64,000 bases of DNA, taken from positions 9,647,917-9,711,916 of the forward strand of contig NC_058508.1 in assembly GCF_020382885.2 (NCBI RefSeq), written 5' to 3'. The position numbers and the translations under genes are program-made. Source of the DNA: Scatophagus argus (taxonomy: Eukaryota; Chordata; Actinopteri; Scatophagidae). Positions 26,854 through 46,841 of this stretch are shown piece by piece. The notes under the pieces are model-generated. The model had not been told where the DNA came from. It worked only from the letters and a program-made list of their open reading frames with translations, and did no database searches. The first letter of the stretch is position 1. Every line of letters begins with the position of its first letter.

Positions 26854-27896
26854 ACCCCTAGACAAATAAAATCAATAGTACAACAAACCACGACATACAG
26901 TGCAGCGCAAAGTAACCAGGAAGTGCACTGCTGGGCGTGGTGACGTCTGCTAAGGGGTGTGGTTTCAGCAGATGCACTAGTTTCCATGGTGATAAGATCC
27001 CATTGCTTTACCCCTTACAAATAACCAAATAAAGTATAACAATAGATAGTCCAATTGGTGGTGGAAACCAGTCAAGTCCATTTACTCAACTACTGTACCT
27101 AAGTACAATGTTTGAGGTGCTTGTACTTTCTTTCATTTAACAACATTTCAAAAGGAGCTATTGTAGTTTTTCCTCACTATATTTATTTAGCAACTGAAGA
27201 TGAAGATTTTACATGGCGAAGGGAAATATACAACAATACAAACTATAGCCTCGCCTTAAGCAGGGGGAACAATAACATGCTGCCTACATTGCTTTAGTAT
27301 TAATGACTTAATGATGTCATATAATAATATTCCAGCCAAATGCCCCAAACCATGTTTACTTTAACACTTTAACCCCATCTTGCTGCTAGAAGTCAAAAAT
27401 ACATACAAAATAAAATTCTTCTTGTCGGACTCGTAATGCAGTACTAGTACTTTATACGAAAGTAAAAGATCTGAATACAGCAGATCTCGTCACAGCAGGC
27501 GGAATGCAACATATTTTCGCACGCCCACTCGCGTCTGCTGCATGTTTATTTTGCAGACTGTGCTAGTTTCGATGCAACACTAACAGAACATGCGTTGCCT
27601 ATAGACAACAGACGCGACTCCGCCCAAACAAGTCGCCCTTGTAAACATATCTAACGCACCTGTATTACGGTAGTTTGGCACGCGCATTTACGCTCAGTGC
27701 TGAGACCAAATCCGCGCTCGGGCACGAAATCCATTTACTCCTCGGTAGTAGAGAGGACCCTGTTCGAGTCTCTTAGCTCCGTCTGTCAAACAATCCGTTC
27801 GGTTAAATCCGCGGAAAAACCTTAAACCGTGCTGAGAGCGGCGACGGTTCCTCGGTGAAACACACTGACAGAGTAGGAGCGGTTTGGAGAGGAAGA
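26854..27896. promoter_or_regulatory. Divergent nudt9/mapk3 intergenic promoter region
   Basis: The start codons of nudt9 (minus, 26853) and mapk3 (plus, 27897) are 1,043 bases apart and face away from each other. 26854-26990 holds the nudt9 leader side and 27480-27896 the mapk3 leader side; the latter is rich in G+C and CpG (for example GCACGCGCATTTACGC and TCCGCGCTCGGGCACG around 27677-27724), as for a housekeeping promoter. No TATA box is evident on either side. The middle (27053-27480) is occupied by a MITE-like repeat. Confidence 0.6.
27053..27480. mobile_element. MITE-like repeat between nudt9 and mapk3
   Basis: It starts TTGGTGGTGGAAACCAG, CATTTACTCAACTACTGTACC, TAAGTACAATGTTTGAGGTG and ends AGTACTAGTACTTTATACG, AAAGTAAAAGATCTGAATAC. 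These are the two complementary end regions of the same fish repeat family seen at 1655-1870, here with both ends. About 430 bases, no coding potential. Probably a non-autonomous hAT-like element (family recalled, not computed). Confidence 0.6.
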
Positions 27897-35841
<7,945 letters not shown>

Positions 35842-38800
35842 AGGGGTCCAAACGGGTACATGAAAAGACACACACATTCACAGTAACACAGGATTCTGAT
35901 AGCATGGGTCACAAATTGAATGCATAAAATATATTCCTTTGCTTTTCTTGCTACTTACTAGTTTATCATCACTTAGTTTATTAGGCAAGCTCCATAGAGA
36001 GGCAAGTTAAGACACATGTCTTTTCTTGCTATTGCATAACACACTGTATTATGTATGTAAGTGTTTGTAGAGAGAGATTGATGCAAATCAACAGTGTGTT
36101 CTGTTAAAGATAAAACTACTGCAACATCAATCAGTAATGATCCAGGTAGCTTTCAAAGCTTTTTCATTTCATACCTGATCACGCATGGGATGTATTTTTC
36201 CTCTCTAAATAGAATGTGTGGTAATTTGAGACCACTAGATGTCAGTGGAGCAAAGGCCATTCAGCAACATTCAGACACACCAAAAACCTCACCTGCAGCT
36301 TCCACCTGACTGTAGTCACTGTACAAATGTGGATCCTGGAGCCAGGAGGAATATTGAAAAATTGGTTTTAAGTCATTGTTATTAGACAGACCCTTAATGG
36401 ACTTAATGGATATTGTCAGAATTTCCAATAAAGATATTGAAGCATGTTCAACACAAAAAAAGGTTTGTTTAGAATGAGTCTGGCCCGGGTTGACTCAGTT
36501 TGGATGTCAACAAGAGCAGCCTGGTAGACACAGTTGAGCGAGGCCTTTTCCATGGAGACATATCCTCAGCTCCAGAGTGAAGTTGTCCAGTAAATGAATG
36601 CCTTGATTGTTGCATCAGTATACATAATATTTAAGGCCAGTGTTTTATATCCAATGAAAGGAATTAATCTGAAAACTAGATTCTGAAAGTGGACTTGCAC
36701 TTAGTTATAATTATTACACTCAACTGAGATAATATTTAACTTTTGAGCAAATTACCACACTCACGACCTTACGCTGAGACACACAAATCCTCAGAACAGC
36801 AAATCTGCACAGTTAGATCCATACATGTCCAGCCTTTTTTTTGTCTTTAAACATTGACCGTCTCACTCACTGCCTTCTTAACTTCTTCTTTATTGTGATG
36901 CTTAAACAAATGTAACAATTATTACGTTAATAATCTGTTGTTCATGCCAGATGTAGCAAGGATGCTTCTTTGTACAGATTTCTTTGGCTGTAGTTTGTCT
37001 GCAGTTCTTCAATACAGTATGTGACTGTAATGGACACTTCATGTCCCTCATCTCAGTTCTCACCTCAGATCGTATCGTAATGGAATTTTTATTTTTTTTT
37101 GGTTTGTTTTGTTTAGCCCTAAAGAGTGATGAAGCCACACAGAGGCTTGGAACAAGAAGACCCCAGACGACCTGCTAAAACAAAAGAAAAATGCAACTTC
37201 AAGCAACCAACAAAAAGAGAAATGAAATATGAACATTTAACTGCTTATCTTTCCATTTCTACTGCAAGAGAGCTAAGTTTAACTTTGATTTCTGTGGTTG
37301 AGAGGGGTGGAAGGGTCTGCTGTACTCGTACTGTTTCAGTTTTGTTCATGTTGGGCTCTCCCTCCTCTCACAGTTGTTTTCCCGTCTAACATCTGGCTAC
37401 ATCCTGTCGCGTCCACAGTAACTCTCCTCTCCTGTCTCGCCTTGATCAAACCTATTTTTCCCCTTCCCTTCCTGCACCTTTTGCTGATCTGTTTCCTCTT
37501 TCTGTCGCTCCCTCTCATATAAACACATACTACTGTATTAACCAACACCATAACTCTCTTGTCTTGCTCCATGTAAGTGACATTACTGGGAAAACAATGA
37601 GGGCTAAATGAACAGGGGATGCTCATCGTGTGTGTGTATGTATATACAAAAAGATAAAAGCTTTTTTTTTTTCTTTTTAAGCGTGCTTGTCACAGTTTTT
37701 GTTTTGTACACCATTGTTTGAGTGTGGTCAGATCAGTTCAGAGTTGTATTTGTATGTTTTGGGGTTTATATTTTTTGCTAGTCATTTTTTTGAAGACTTG
37801 ATTTTGAGAAAAATATTCAATGTTTTTACTGGCATGTTGGCAGGTTTATAGATTTCTTTGTTGTTGCTGTTTTTTTTCTGAAAACAACAAAAAAAAAACT
37901 GTGTATGATGTTCATATGAATGCATGCATTCCTGAAATTAACCAAAGTTGAAGAGAGATGCGGGAAACTTGGCTGGGGAGCAATTAAGGAATATCTGTCG
38001 TGGCTTTGAATTGTACCATAAACACATTTCTTGACCTGTAACTCGTACCAAATTCTGGCAAACTGAACTCTCCCCTCAGTTGTGGTAATTTGGTTATGTT
38101 TAGGAGGCGCTAATTGTGTAATTGTGAGTTCAGTCAGAGATTTCAGCAGTGATGCCTAAGCCGCCTTTTTTCAGAACATTCACAGTACTCAACGGTACTG
38201 TGTCGAAACCTTTTGTGTTTTGTCCTACAGTCCTCAAATTAGCAGTACGTGTGAGTCAGAGACTTGAAACATGATAACTTAAATGGTCAGGATCTACCTG
38301 ACTGATGTTTTACAGTGAGTCCTGCTAGAATACTGATATGAGTCACAGATATCGCATTACCGTATCGTCCACCTTTTGGCTGCGTGACCCAATTTTTCCA
38401 CAAAATGCCAGCATCAAACAGCTGATCCAGTGTCAGTATTACATTCCTTCTGTTAAATTACTGTTAAATCCCCCCCTAAAATGTTACTGATACATAGCAG
38501 CTGAGCGATGAACTGCTTGTCTCTTGAAGCCTTCTGTCATTCCTTGGCCCGTTTTGAACCTACCTTTCCAGAGCCGTGTTTGGGGAACCCGTCCAGTATT
38601 CTGGAAATTTGGGTCTGGTTGACATCATGCTTTTCATTCAACCGTGCTGTTTTTGTACTGCATTCCTATCTGCTACTGTCTGACCCAGGACAACAGTGTG
38701 GAGTCAAACATGTACACAGGTTGGGGGCGGCACTGACAGTGAAGGCCCAAATCTAAAGTTTAAGTCGCCACACTTGAAAGTACTTCCCAATAAATTATTT

Positions 38801-41200
38801 TCAGACTGTGATTCCTTTGAGGGTGGGACTCACTGATGTTAGTGCTGAATGTGAGTGGCCTGAATTTCTGTCAGCAGCGTAGGGTTCAGCATTTATAAGA
38901 ACAGCTCCTCTTTTTACGACTACTATGAAATCTGTACATGTTGATGATAAATGCTGTCTTCATGTCATATGGATATGGACGGTAGACGTGCACCTGTTCA
39001 TGACAGTTGTATGACTACAGAGTTGGTGGTGTGAGGATTAAAATACGGTCTCACTGACAACAGACCAGCTTATCTATTAAAGTTAGGGTCAGCGTCTGTC
39101 TTTGGCTGCTGTGAACAGTCCATATTTGTTATGTCTTCAGGCCCCTCTGTATTCAGACATGCTAAGTTGGAGCTACGACACGGTAGCGGACTTGAACACT
39201 GTTTAAAACTCCAATATGACATGACAATGTAGTATAATTGACAACATAATAATCAAACTCTGTAATGTCAGAGTACTGCGCAGTTATATTCCTGCTCATT
39301 GCACCACCAAGCAGCCATCATCCCTTCTTGTACAATATATATATGTATCCCAGTATTTGTGCTCCTGTTCCCTCTCCCCTTTGGGCGTTTTCTTGGCTGC
39401 CTGTTAACATACTGGGTGTTTATTCTTCAGTGTGGGTGATTTAATGCTACAGAGGCACTCATTTCTCAAGAGATGGCTTGTTTCTTGGAGAGAGAGTGTG
39501 TGTGTGTTTTTTTTTTTTTCCATTGTCTGTGTTCACTGTTCCTGTCAGTTGTTGGTGTCTGCTCCCCCCTCTCTTTGTTCTGGATGTGACTGTACTAATA
39601 GCTGCTTGTTGGAGCACCACCCGTGGGTCCAGTTCAGTCACCAGCTCAGCCTGCACTAATTTTTGCCTGTTTCACTGGAACCAGTAGTGGAGAGCCCCCA
39701 CCCCCCCCCCCTTAAATGGACCAACACATACACTGGATGCTCTCTGTCGGTCAGGGCAGGCCTGTGATGCTGATAGACTCCACCTCTGGAGCGCTCACCA
39801 GCTTTGCTCTCACGACAGCAAAATGTTTGATTTGTTTTTGCGTCTCAGACTCGAGCCGCTTCATGTTTTCTCAGAAGCCATAGCCAGCTGGGATCAGTGT
39901 GAGGCTTTTTTGAATTTCTTTGGGCGCATGTGATGATGTTCATCCTTTCGTTCAGCCTCCTAACTTTGGCCACGCTTTACTCAAAAGGGCTGCCCCCCAT
40001 CCTTCCTCCCCCTCTTCCTCCTCTTCCCCAATGTGACTGCTTCTCCATAGTGGAACTGACTTTGCCCCCACTTTCCCTTCTCCCTCCTCAGAAAGTCATC
40101 ACCTGGATGGTCATTCGAGCAGGAAACTGACTCCAATCATAACTCAATCAGCACGCCTGCACTTTGTTCCAGCCACGCCCTCTGCCCTTCAGGGTTGTTG
40201 CTTTCTTTCCTTCCCCGTCTTACATCCTCCTTGTTCAGCTTTAAGTTTCGCCTGCTGTGTGTGTGTGCTCATGGCTCTTTGTGTATAATTTAAGTGTTTG
40301 TGTATCTGCTCTTCTGTAACATAAAGCCAAGACACTTTTTTTTGTCCTGTGTGTGTTTTGGAAGTGTGTATTGTTTCCTCACAGCTTGGGCCCTCTCCCT
40401 GCAGTTACCTGTGCTTTAACGTCTGTGAAACCTTTTTCCTCCATTCTGACTGACTCAATAACAGTGGCACAGATATTTTGTATGTATTTCATTATGGATA
40501 TTTGGTCAGCAGTCAAGCACGCCCTCCTTGCTTTTTTTTATTTTATTTTTCTCTCTCTGACCTGCCACCAGACCAAACACCACCATTGAAGCAAACCAAG
40601 AGGACCACATTTTGAAATCCTCCTAACACACTCTCTCTCTCACTCACACACACACACACACACACACACTCACTCCCCTTTCTCTTTCAGAGGAGTGTAT
40701 TTGTGTGCTTGTGAAAAGTTGCACTTAAACACACCATATACATTCACACAGTCTAAAGGCCTGTCTGTCATGAGGCCTGTTTCCAGATATTGTTGTTTTT
40801 AAATGGCTGTTCTTATTATTGCTATTGTTGTTCCATTGGTGAGTTGTTGTATTTTCTTTTTCTTTTCTTTCTTTTTTTGTTTTTTTACTTACATAAAAGG
40901 GAGTTAAAGTTCTATCTTTTTTTTAATTATTAGGATGTTTTTATTTGTAATTTGTTCTTCCTTATTTCTCTTATGGGTGTGATTATTATTGGCAGTGTTT
41001 TCAATCTTTCTGAAACCTTTCTTTTTTTTCTTTGATTTCCCCTCTTAAGATCTTATAAGGAATTATTTTAAAAGAAGATATAAGTAGATTGTCAAAGAGA
41101 TATGAGTTATTGAGGGTTATAGTCTGTATATTCCTGGGTATTATGAATTAAACGATTAACAAAGAAAGAATTATATACATATGATTAAATAAAATTTCCT
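35842..41200 (+). other. mapk3: Probable long mapk3 3' UTR / 3' flank
   Basis: No coding exon is seen in over 5 kb. 37100-41190 is T-rich on the + strand, with many poly-T and pyrimidine runs, as in long vertebrate 3' UTRs. Candidate poly(A) signals on + are AATAAA at 36427-36432 and at 41188-41193; the second is followed by a GT/T-rich stretch. A CA microsatellite lies at 40645-40669. A 3' UTR intron is possible but no convincing pair of sites was fixed. How far the transcript really runs is inference. Confidence 0.45.
40645..40669. repeat. CA microsatellite
   Basis: (CA)n tract, preceded by a CT-rich tract, within the presumed mapk3 3' UTR. Confidence 0.9.
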
Positions 41201-41654
41201 GATACTGTTACAGTTGTGAATTCTTTTATTTATTTATTTATTTCTCATTTTTTGTTATTTCTTCTATTTTCCCCTCTGTAGTCCTTTCAGCTCATTTTAC
41301 AGTCATTGAACTCCAGGGCCGTTCACTAACAGCGTGTAAGATCTAAATAATAGTCATATTTTAGATAGATGCTCAAAGCTGTCTCATTTTTGATTCTAGT
41401 CCTTGAAACAGGGCTAATTTGCCATGAATTCTGGTAGTTTTACCACTATCTGTTTTATCATCAGAAACATGGCTGATTGGCCTCAAAGTGCTCAGCTCTG
41501 CTCGGTTCTCCTCTGTTCAGAAGCAGAGGGTGACACAGGCCTCCCTTGTAAGAAAGTAGTAGGTGTTTGGCTTGGAAGTATTAGAAGCTTTGTATGAACT
41601 GACCAAACATGTCTTGTTGAAACATCAAATGACTGCAGAAAAGCACAAAATAAG

Positions 41655-42090
41655 TACACTGAACAAAAATCTGGATGCAAACCTTTAGTTTTTACTTCCT
41701 TCTTTCATTAGTTAAAGTAAAAGACTTTTGCTATGCATGCTAAGCTTACTTCTCTCAAATTTTATTCATACATTTGTTAAAATCCATGTTAGCGAGCTCT
41801 TCTCCCTTGCCAAGACAATTCACCCAACTTAAAGGTGTGGCTTGTCAAGATACTGATTAAACATGATTATTTCACAGGTGCGCCTTGGGTTGGTCACAGT
41901 AAAACTCTAAAATGTGCAGTTTCATTATGCAACACAAGATGTCACAAGTTTTGAGGTAGCTAGCCTAACCTGGTTCAAAGTCTTTCCTGAGAATTTGGTA
42001 GTACATCCAAACCAGCCGCAGAACCACAGAGCAAACCACAACCTCCACATCCGACTCCTGAAAAGTGGGGCCTGTTGTCTCGTAATCCAT
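41655..42090 (+). mobile_element. Tc1-like DNA transposon, left-end remnant
   Basis: It starts TACACTGAACAAAAATCTGG, the terminal inverted repeat of a widespread fish Tc1/mariner group (consensus TACACTGAACAAAAATATAA). It continues with CTTCTCCCTTGCC.AGACAATTC, GGTGTGGCTTGTCAAGAT and CACAGGTGCGCCTTGGGTTGG, all typical of that 5' leader. From about 41985 comes a scrap of transposase N-terminal domain (ENLVVHPNQPQNHRANHN, where intact copies read EFGSTSNRPHNRRPRV), after which the similarity ends. The DDE domain and right end are absent. It lies between mapk3 and gdpd3. Confidence 0.75.
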
Positions 42091-43530
42091 CTATCACTTT
42101 GGCAACTATTTATTAATATTACTTCATATTAGAATATTTAAAATTCATTTAGCAAAATTGTAACTGGCCAAACGCAACACATAGTCTGAAATTTGTTTGT
42201 GATACCCCCAGAATTAAAGTTCAAGGCACAGAGTTTTTAGAATACACAAGTTCATGACATCTCACAATGAACTTGCTTTTCCTGCAGTGCAGCTCTCCTA
42301 TCTCTCTGCATAACATGTCTGAGCATGGCCTCCCCCTCCGTCCCTGAAATTCCCCAAATCTTTTGATCATTACAGGAACGACAGCACCAGTATCTGCTTA
42401 CAAGTTCAGGTGAGGAGATGTGAAATCACGGATGACAGCACAAAATAAAAAAAAAGTGGGCAAAAATGACCAGGATTTGCTCAAATTATCTTCGTATGTC
42501 AAAAGGAGACACGTGTCAAAGTGAGAATAATCTGGAAATTCACATCACACTGCCTTGAATAGGTTTCTGTTCTGGTGAAAACCAGGCTTGTTGGAACATT
42601 TCAGATGCGGCTCAGCCTGTCACAGCATTGTTTGTCACATTCCTCCTGAACAATACAGTAATACACTCTGCTGACTTTGTACTGCATGTATAGAAGGCAT
42701 GCATGACTTGTTATCATATTTCTGGCCTTGTGGGTCAAAGTTGGGTTTACTTATCTCCACACACCACGTCCCATTTGTCAAATACATACAGGCTAAGAAT
42801 CCTGCTGCACTCCCACTGATGCATTTGTTCTCCCACTGCCAAGTCATGAGCTACAAACTATGCAACATCAAATCTGGGAAAGACGTGCAAACGTGCTTAA
42901 GCAGAAACTGCTTATGTCACTCACTTTGTACCACCTGTGAGTTATTATACACTCATATGATTTAGTGTCACACACCATATAATACTGATGGCCAACCTCT
43001 TAATCCAAACAATGAAGCACAATGAAAGTAATCCTAGAAAGGTGTTGGCAAACATGCAGTGCCCAGGTATGACACTCATGCACACAAAGCCACTGCTTTC
43101 CCAGCTTAACAAAAGTTAAAAAGAGTGAAATAGTATTGCCATAGGCAGGGGAGAGGCCAGTGAGAGAGAGAGGTGAGGTGAGCGTGGGGTTATGAGCTGG
43201 TGCTTTATTAACTCATTTTTACAGCTCTAAAGGTTCCAGGTGAGTGAGAAGGAGATTTTTCTTTTGGTCTTACCAGTCTGTCCAGTTTGTTCTTCCAAGG
43301 AAGACAGAGGGCAGGTTGTCGAGCCTTTGGAGCTGTTCACTTGTCGTGGAAACACAGAGGAGTATTGTTGAAGATCATTACTAACAGCTAAATTATCCAC
43401 AGCTGAACAAGGGCACTCTTTTCCGATTTTGTTTGATCGCTGGTTTTTTGTGGGGTTTTTTGTTTTGTTTTGTTTTGTGGTGGGACCTTGCAGAGACCCA
43501 GTAGATCACGGGACATATTTGTGGGGAAGG
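42091..43530. other. mapk3-gdpd3 intergenic and gdpd3 leader
   Basis: No coding exon is seen. A T/G-rich tract at 43440-43490 ending in an AG at 43492-43493 resembles a splice acceptor, so the leader before the gdpd3 start codon may be split, with a non-coding exon further left. Nothing else is assigned. Confidence 0.4.
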
Positions 43531-46500
43531 ATGAGCAGTTTTCTCTACCTCGTCCTCCCAGCTCTGGGTGGATATGCTCTCACCTCAGTGTACCTGCTGA
43601 AGAATCCGCTCATTCTCCAGAGGAGGAAACGGACAGCCTTTTACTGCAAACACATCTCACACAGAGGAGGTAAGGCAGTGAATGGCAGTCTGCCTGGAGG
43701 GAGGGGTACCATGATGATCAGTCCAAATGGCTCAGCGAGTCCAGAAGTACATTGTAAAGAAGATGGGCAGATGTTTGCTATTTAATTATTTTTGTTTCAC
43801 TTTTTTCACATTTTAGACTCTCATTTCAAAAACATTCCTGTGGTGTGTCTTTTAAGTGCAAAATGCTTTATTAGAGAATGAAAGTAAAAAGTAATTCTTT
43901 CAAGGAGCATGTTGCAAAGAGAAAGCAGATGTTTGATTGCTAACCTCGTCATGTGCTGCAGGGAGGATTGACTCAGCGTGTCTCTGGCTACTGAAACATC
44001 TGCCAAAATCTTTAATAATATGACCAGTGGGAGACTTACAGTATGTTGTTAGATCAGTGTTTTTATTATTCACTGTTTCCTCCTCACCTACAGTAGAAAC
44101 AGAGATGCCATATTCTCAGACAGGTTAGCTTCAACCAAAGCTTTGTCATGACGTGCTTTTCTCTGCGTTTTCATGTCCCTCTGCTGCCATCATCAACCTT
44201 CTGTTTGTTGCCAGGATGTGGGGAGAGGATAGAAAGCACGATGGAGGCGTTCACACAGTAAGTGCCAAACTACAGAGGTGAGCTGCTCTTCTCAGAACAG
44301 AAAGAGAAACAGAGTGATTTTGGTTAAAAAAAAAAAAAAAAAAAAAAAACGTTTTCACTTTAGTTTCTTTGTGCTAATTACATTTATCAGCCTCTAAATG
44401 TCTCTTGGCTTGACACACGGATGTATTTCCCGTTTTCTTTTGCAGAATAACCAGGACTGTTTGAAAGTGATGTAAAATTTGACTTGAATTGTTGTTCACT
44501 TAATGTTTACAATGGCTTATTCAAACATGTGGAAGTTAAGTTTATGTGAAAAAACATTGTTAGAAAATGCATTTAATGACAATATAAAATCATTAACCTT
44601 TCTGATTTCACAAGGGTTAAGGATCAGCTCTTAGAATGGGAATTATTTACAAAAGCATCATAGCCAATAAAATGGCAGAGACAGCTCTTGTGTGAGGTCT
44701 TTACAGCCTCTTTCAGCATTCAGAAGAATGAGACAAACCCAAACTTTGATGCTCACGTGTCCAACAGATGGAAATAATAACACATAAGGGGTTTACAACA
44801 ACCATGAAAGCTGATTTTTCTCTGTAAGGACCAGAGCACTAAGTTGACTGACAGCAAGTTAGAGCGGTCAGTTTGGTTAAGAAAGCTGGAAGAGCAGAAG
44901 TGTACAAAAGCTTTCATTGTACACATAACACATATTCTCATTTTGTTTATCTTTTCTCCATTTGTCTCCAGTGCGGTGGAGCAAGGCACACAGATGCTGG
45001 AGCTGGACTGTCACTTGACGCGTGACGGATACGTGGTGGTGTCACATGATGAGAATCTGCTGAGGCAGACTGGTCATGATGTCACCATCTCCTCACTCAA
45101 GCTACAGGTGGGAGGACAGATCTTACATGGCTGCTGGTTTGGACAAAGTTCAAACAGGGTGGTTTCCTGGATTATTAGTTCAGCACATCATGATGGAATG
45201 GAACAGAGCGAGGATGAGATTCTTATCTTGGGCTCAAACATGTAGAACTGGCAATTCTATTTACATGTCATATAAATACTCCTCCTATTTCAAATTAGGC
45301 ATCTGCTCCAGTTTAATTGCAATGTGCAAAATAGCTGAATGCAAAGCAAAGTGTTCACTTTATATTTACCCAAGACGCCATAAGTCATGTCTCATCCAAC
45401 ATGACCTCTCTGAGGTTTTCTCAGATGCAGATATGGTTTCTGAGTAGGGGTAACAGGAATATCTCAATTGATATTATAATAATTAACTAATTTAACTCCA
45501 GTCAAATTCAATTCTCTTAGGAGTTGCCTCTGTATAAGGAGAGACTGGCGGTGACATTTTATGCAGGTGAGTTCTTCTCCTCATTCTCTCATTCTCAATC
45601 ATTAACATAAAGAAGTAGGTCAATGGGAGTGTGTGTGTGTTTGTTTGTGTGTGTCTGTGTCTGTGTATATTTTGTAATTTTTGTTTTCACGCCTCTCTCC
45701 CTCAGGTCATTACAGCACTGGTTCAGACAGGAAGTTCGCTCTGCTGGAGGACCTGTTCAGGAAGTTTCCCCAAATGCCTGTCAGCATTGAGATTAAAGAG
45801 AACAACAGCCAGCTGATAGAAAAGGTACAGTAGACCTGAGCAACTACCAGAGAATTTCAGCAAATCCCCAATGGTATGAAAGAATTTCCAAAATATGACA
45901 TAATGATTCCCCGTGCCCTCCTCCTTCACTCCTGGATCCTCTGAACCTCCATTAACCATTAAACTGTGACACAGTATTTGCAAAACACATTACAGATATT
46001 ACATACAGCATTGCCAAAAACTAATAGATGAGAACTCAGTAAACAATAAATCGCAAAACTATCTCATAAAATAAGTAAGATAACCTTCTTGGCTTCCTCT
46101 TTAAACGCATGGAGGAAAGTAACTAGAACTAACCAAGCATATTGGAGTTTCTTATTGCTGTGGTTCTCGGGTTTTTAGGTAACGATGATGGGATTTAAAT
46201 TGCAGTCACTGTTTGTCTTGGCACTGTGCCAAGTAAAACACAAGCAAATTAAGAAAACGTCTTTGTCAGTTTGCTGACATATGCACTGCAAACACACACA
46301 ACACAATCAAATACAGGAAGTCAGTTCATCCTGCCTATGAGCATTTTTCCAATATTTAGTCTTCCTCGAGTAGGATGGTGCATTTACTGCCCTGTATTGC
46401 TCCCTGTATAGCAGTGTCTGTGATGGTCCTCTTTGTAACAGTACCAGTATTTACTTTGCAATGCTTGCATGTATCTGTCTTGTTTCACATAAGCTGCACT

Positions 46501-46796
46501 TTATGATTTTGATTTGATACACCTTCATATCTCATCATTTCATCTGTGACCCTCCCTTATTTTGTGTGTGTAGGTGTCAGACTTGGTTAGACGCTACAAT
46601 AGGGAGGAGATCACCGTCTGGGCTTCTGTGGACTCAACGATCATGAAGGAATGCTGCAAAACGGTACATGAACCACCTGGGGGAGACAAAGTTACTTGTG
46701 CAGCATTTGACTGTAAATTCACAGACTTGGCCCTTCTATTATACACATTCCTTGATCTAAATGGGTGAAATTAAACTGTAAACTGTGCAATAAAAA

Positions 46797-46841
<45 letters not shown>

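Noticed and set aside
43429-43785. 118-codon open frame including the gdpd3 start exon as a longer N terminus
   Set aside because: The extension upstream of 43531 is T/G-rich intron-like sequence with an acceptor at 43492-43493, and the frame past 43669 is intron; the 43531 start gives the expected membrane helix.
44326-44349. Poly-A run as the tail of a processed pseudogene or SINE
   Set aside because: No SINE body, gene copy or target-site duplication was recognised beside it.
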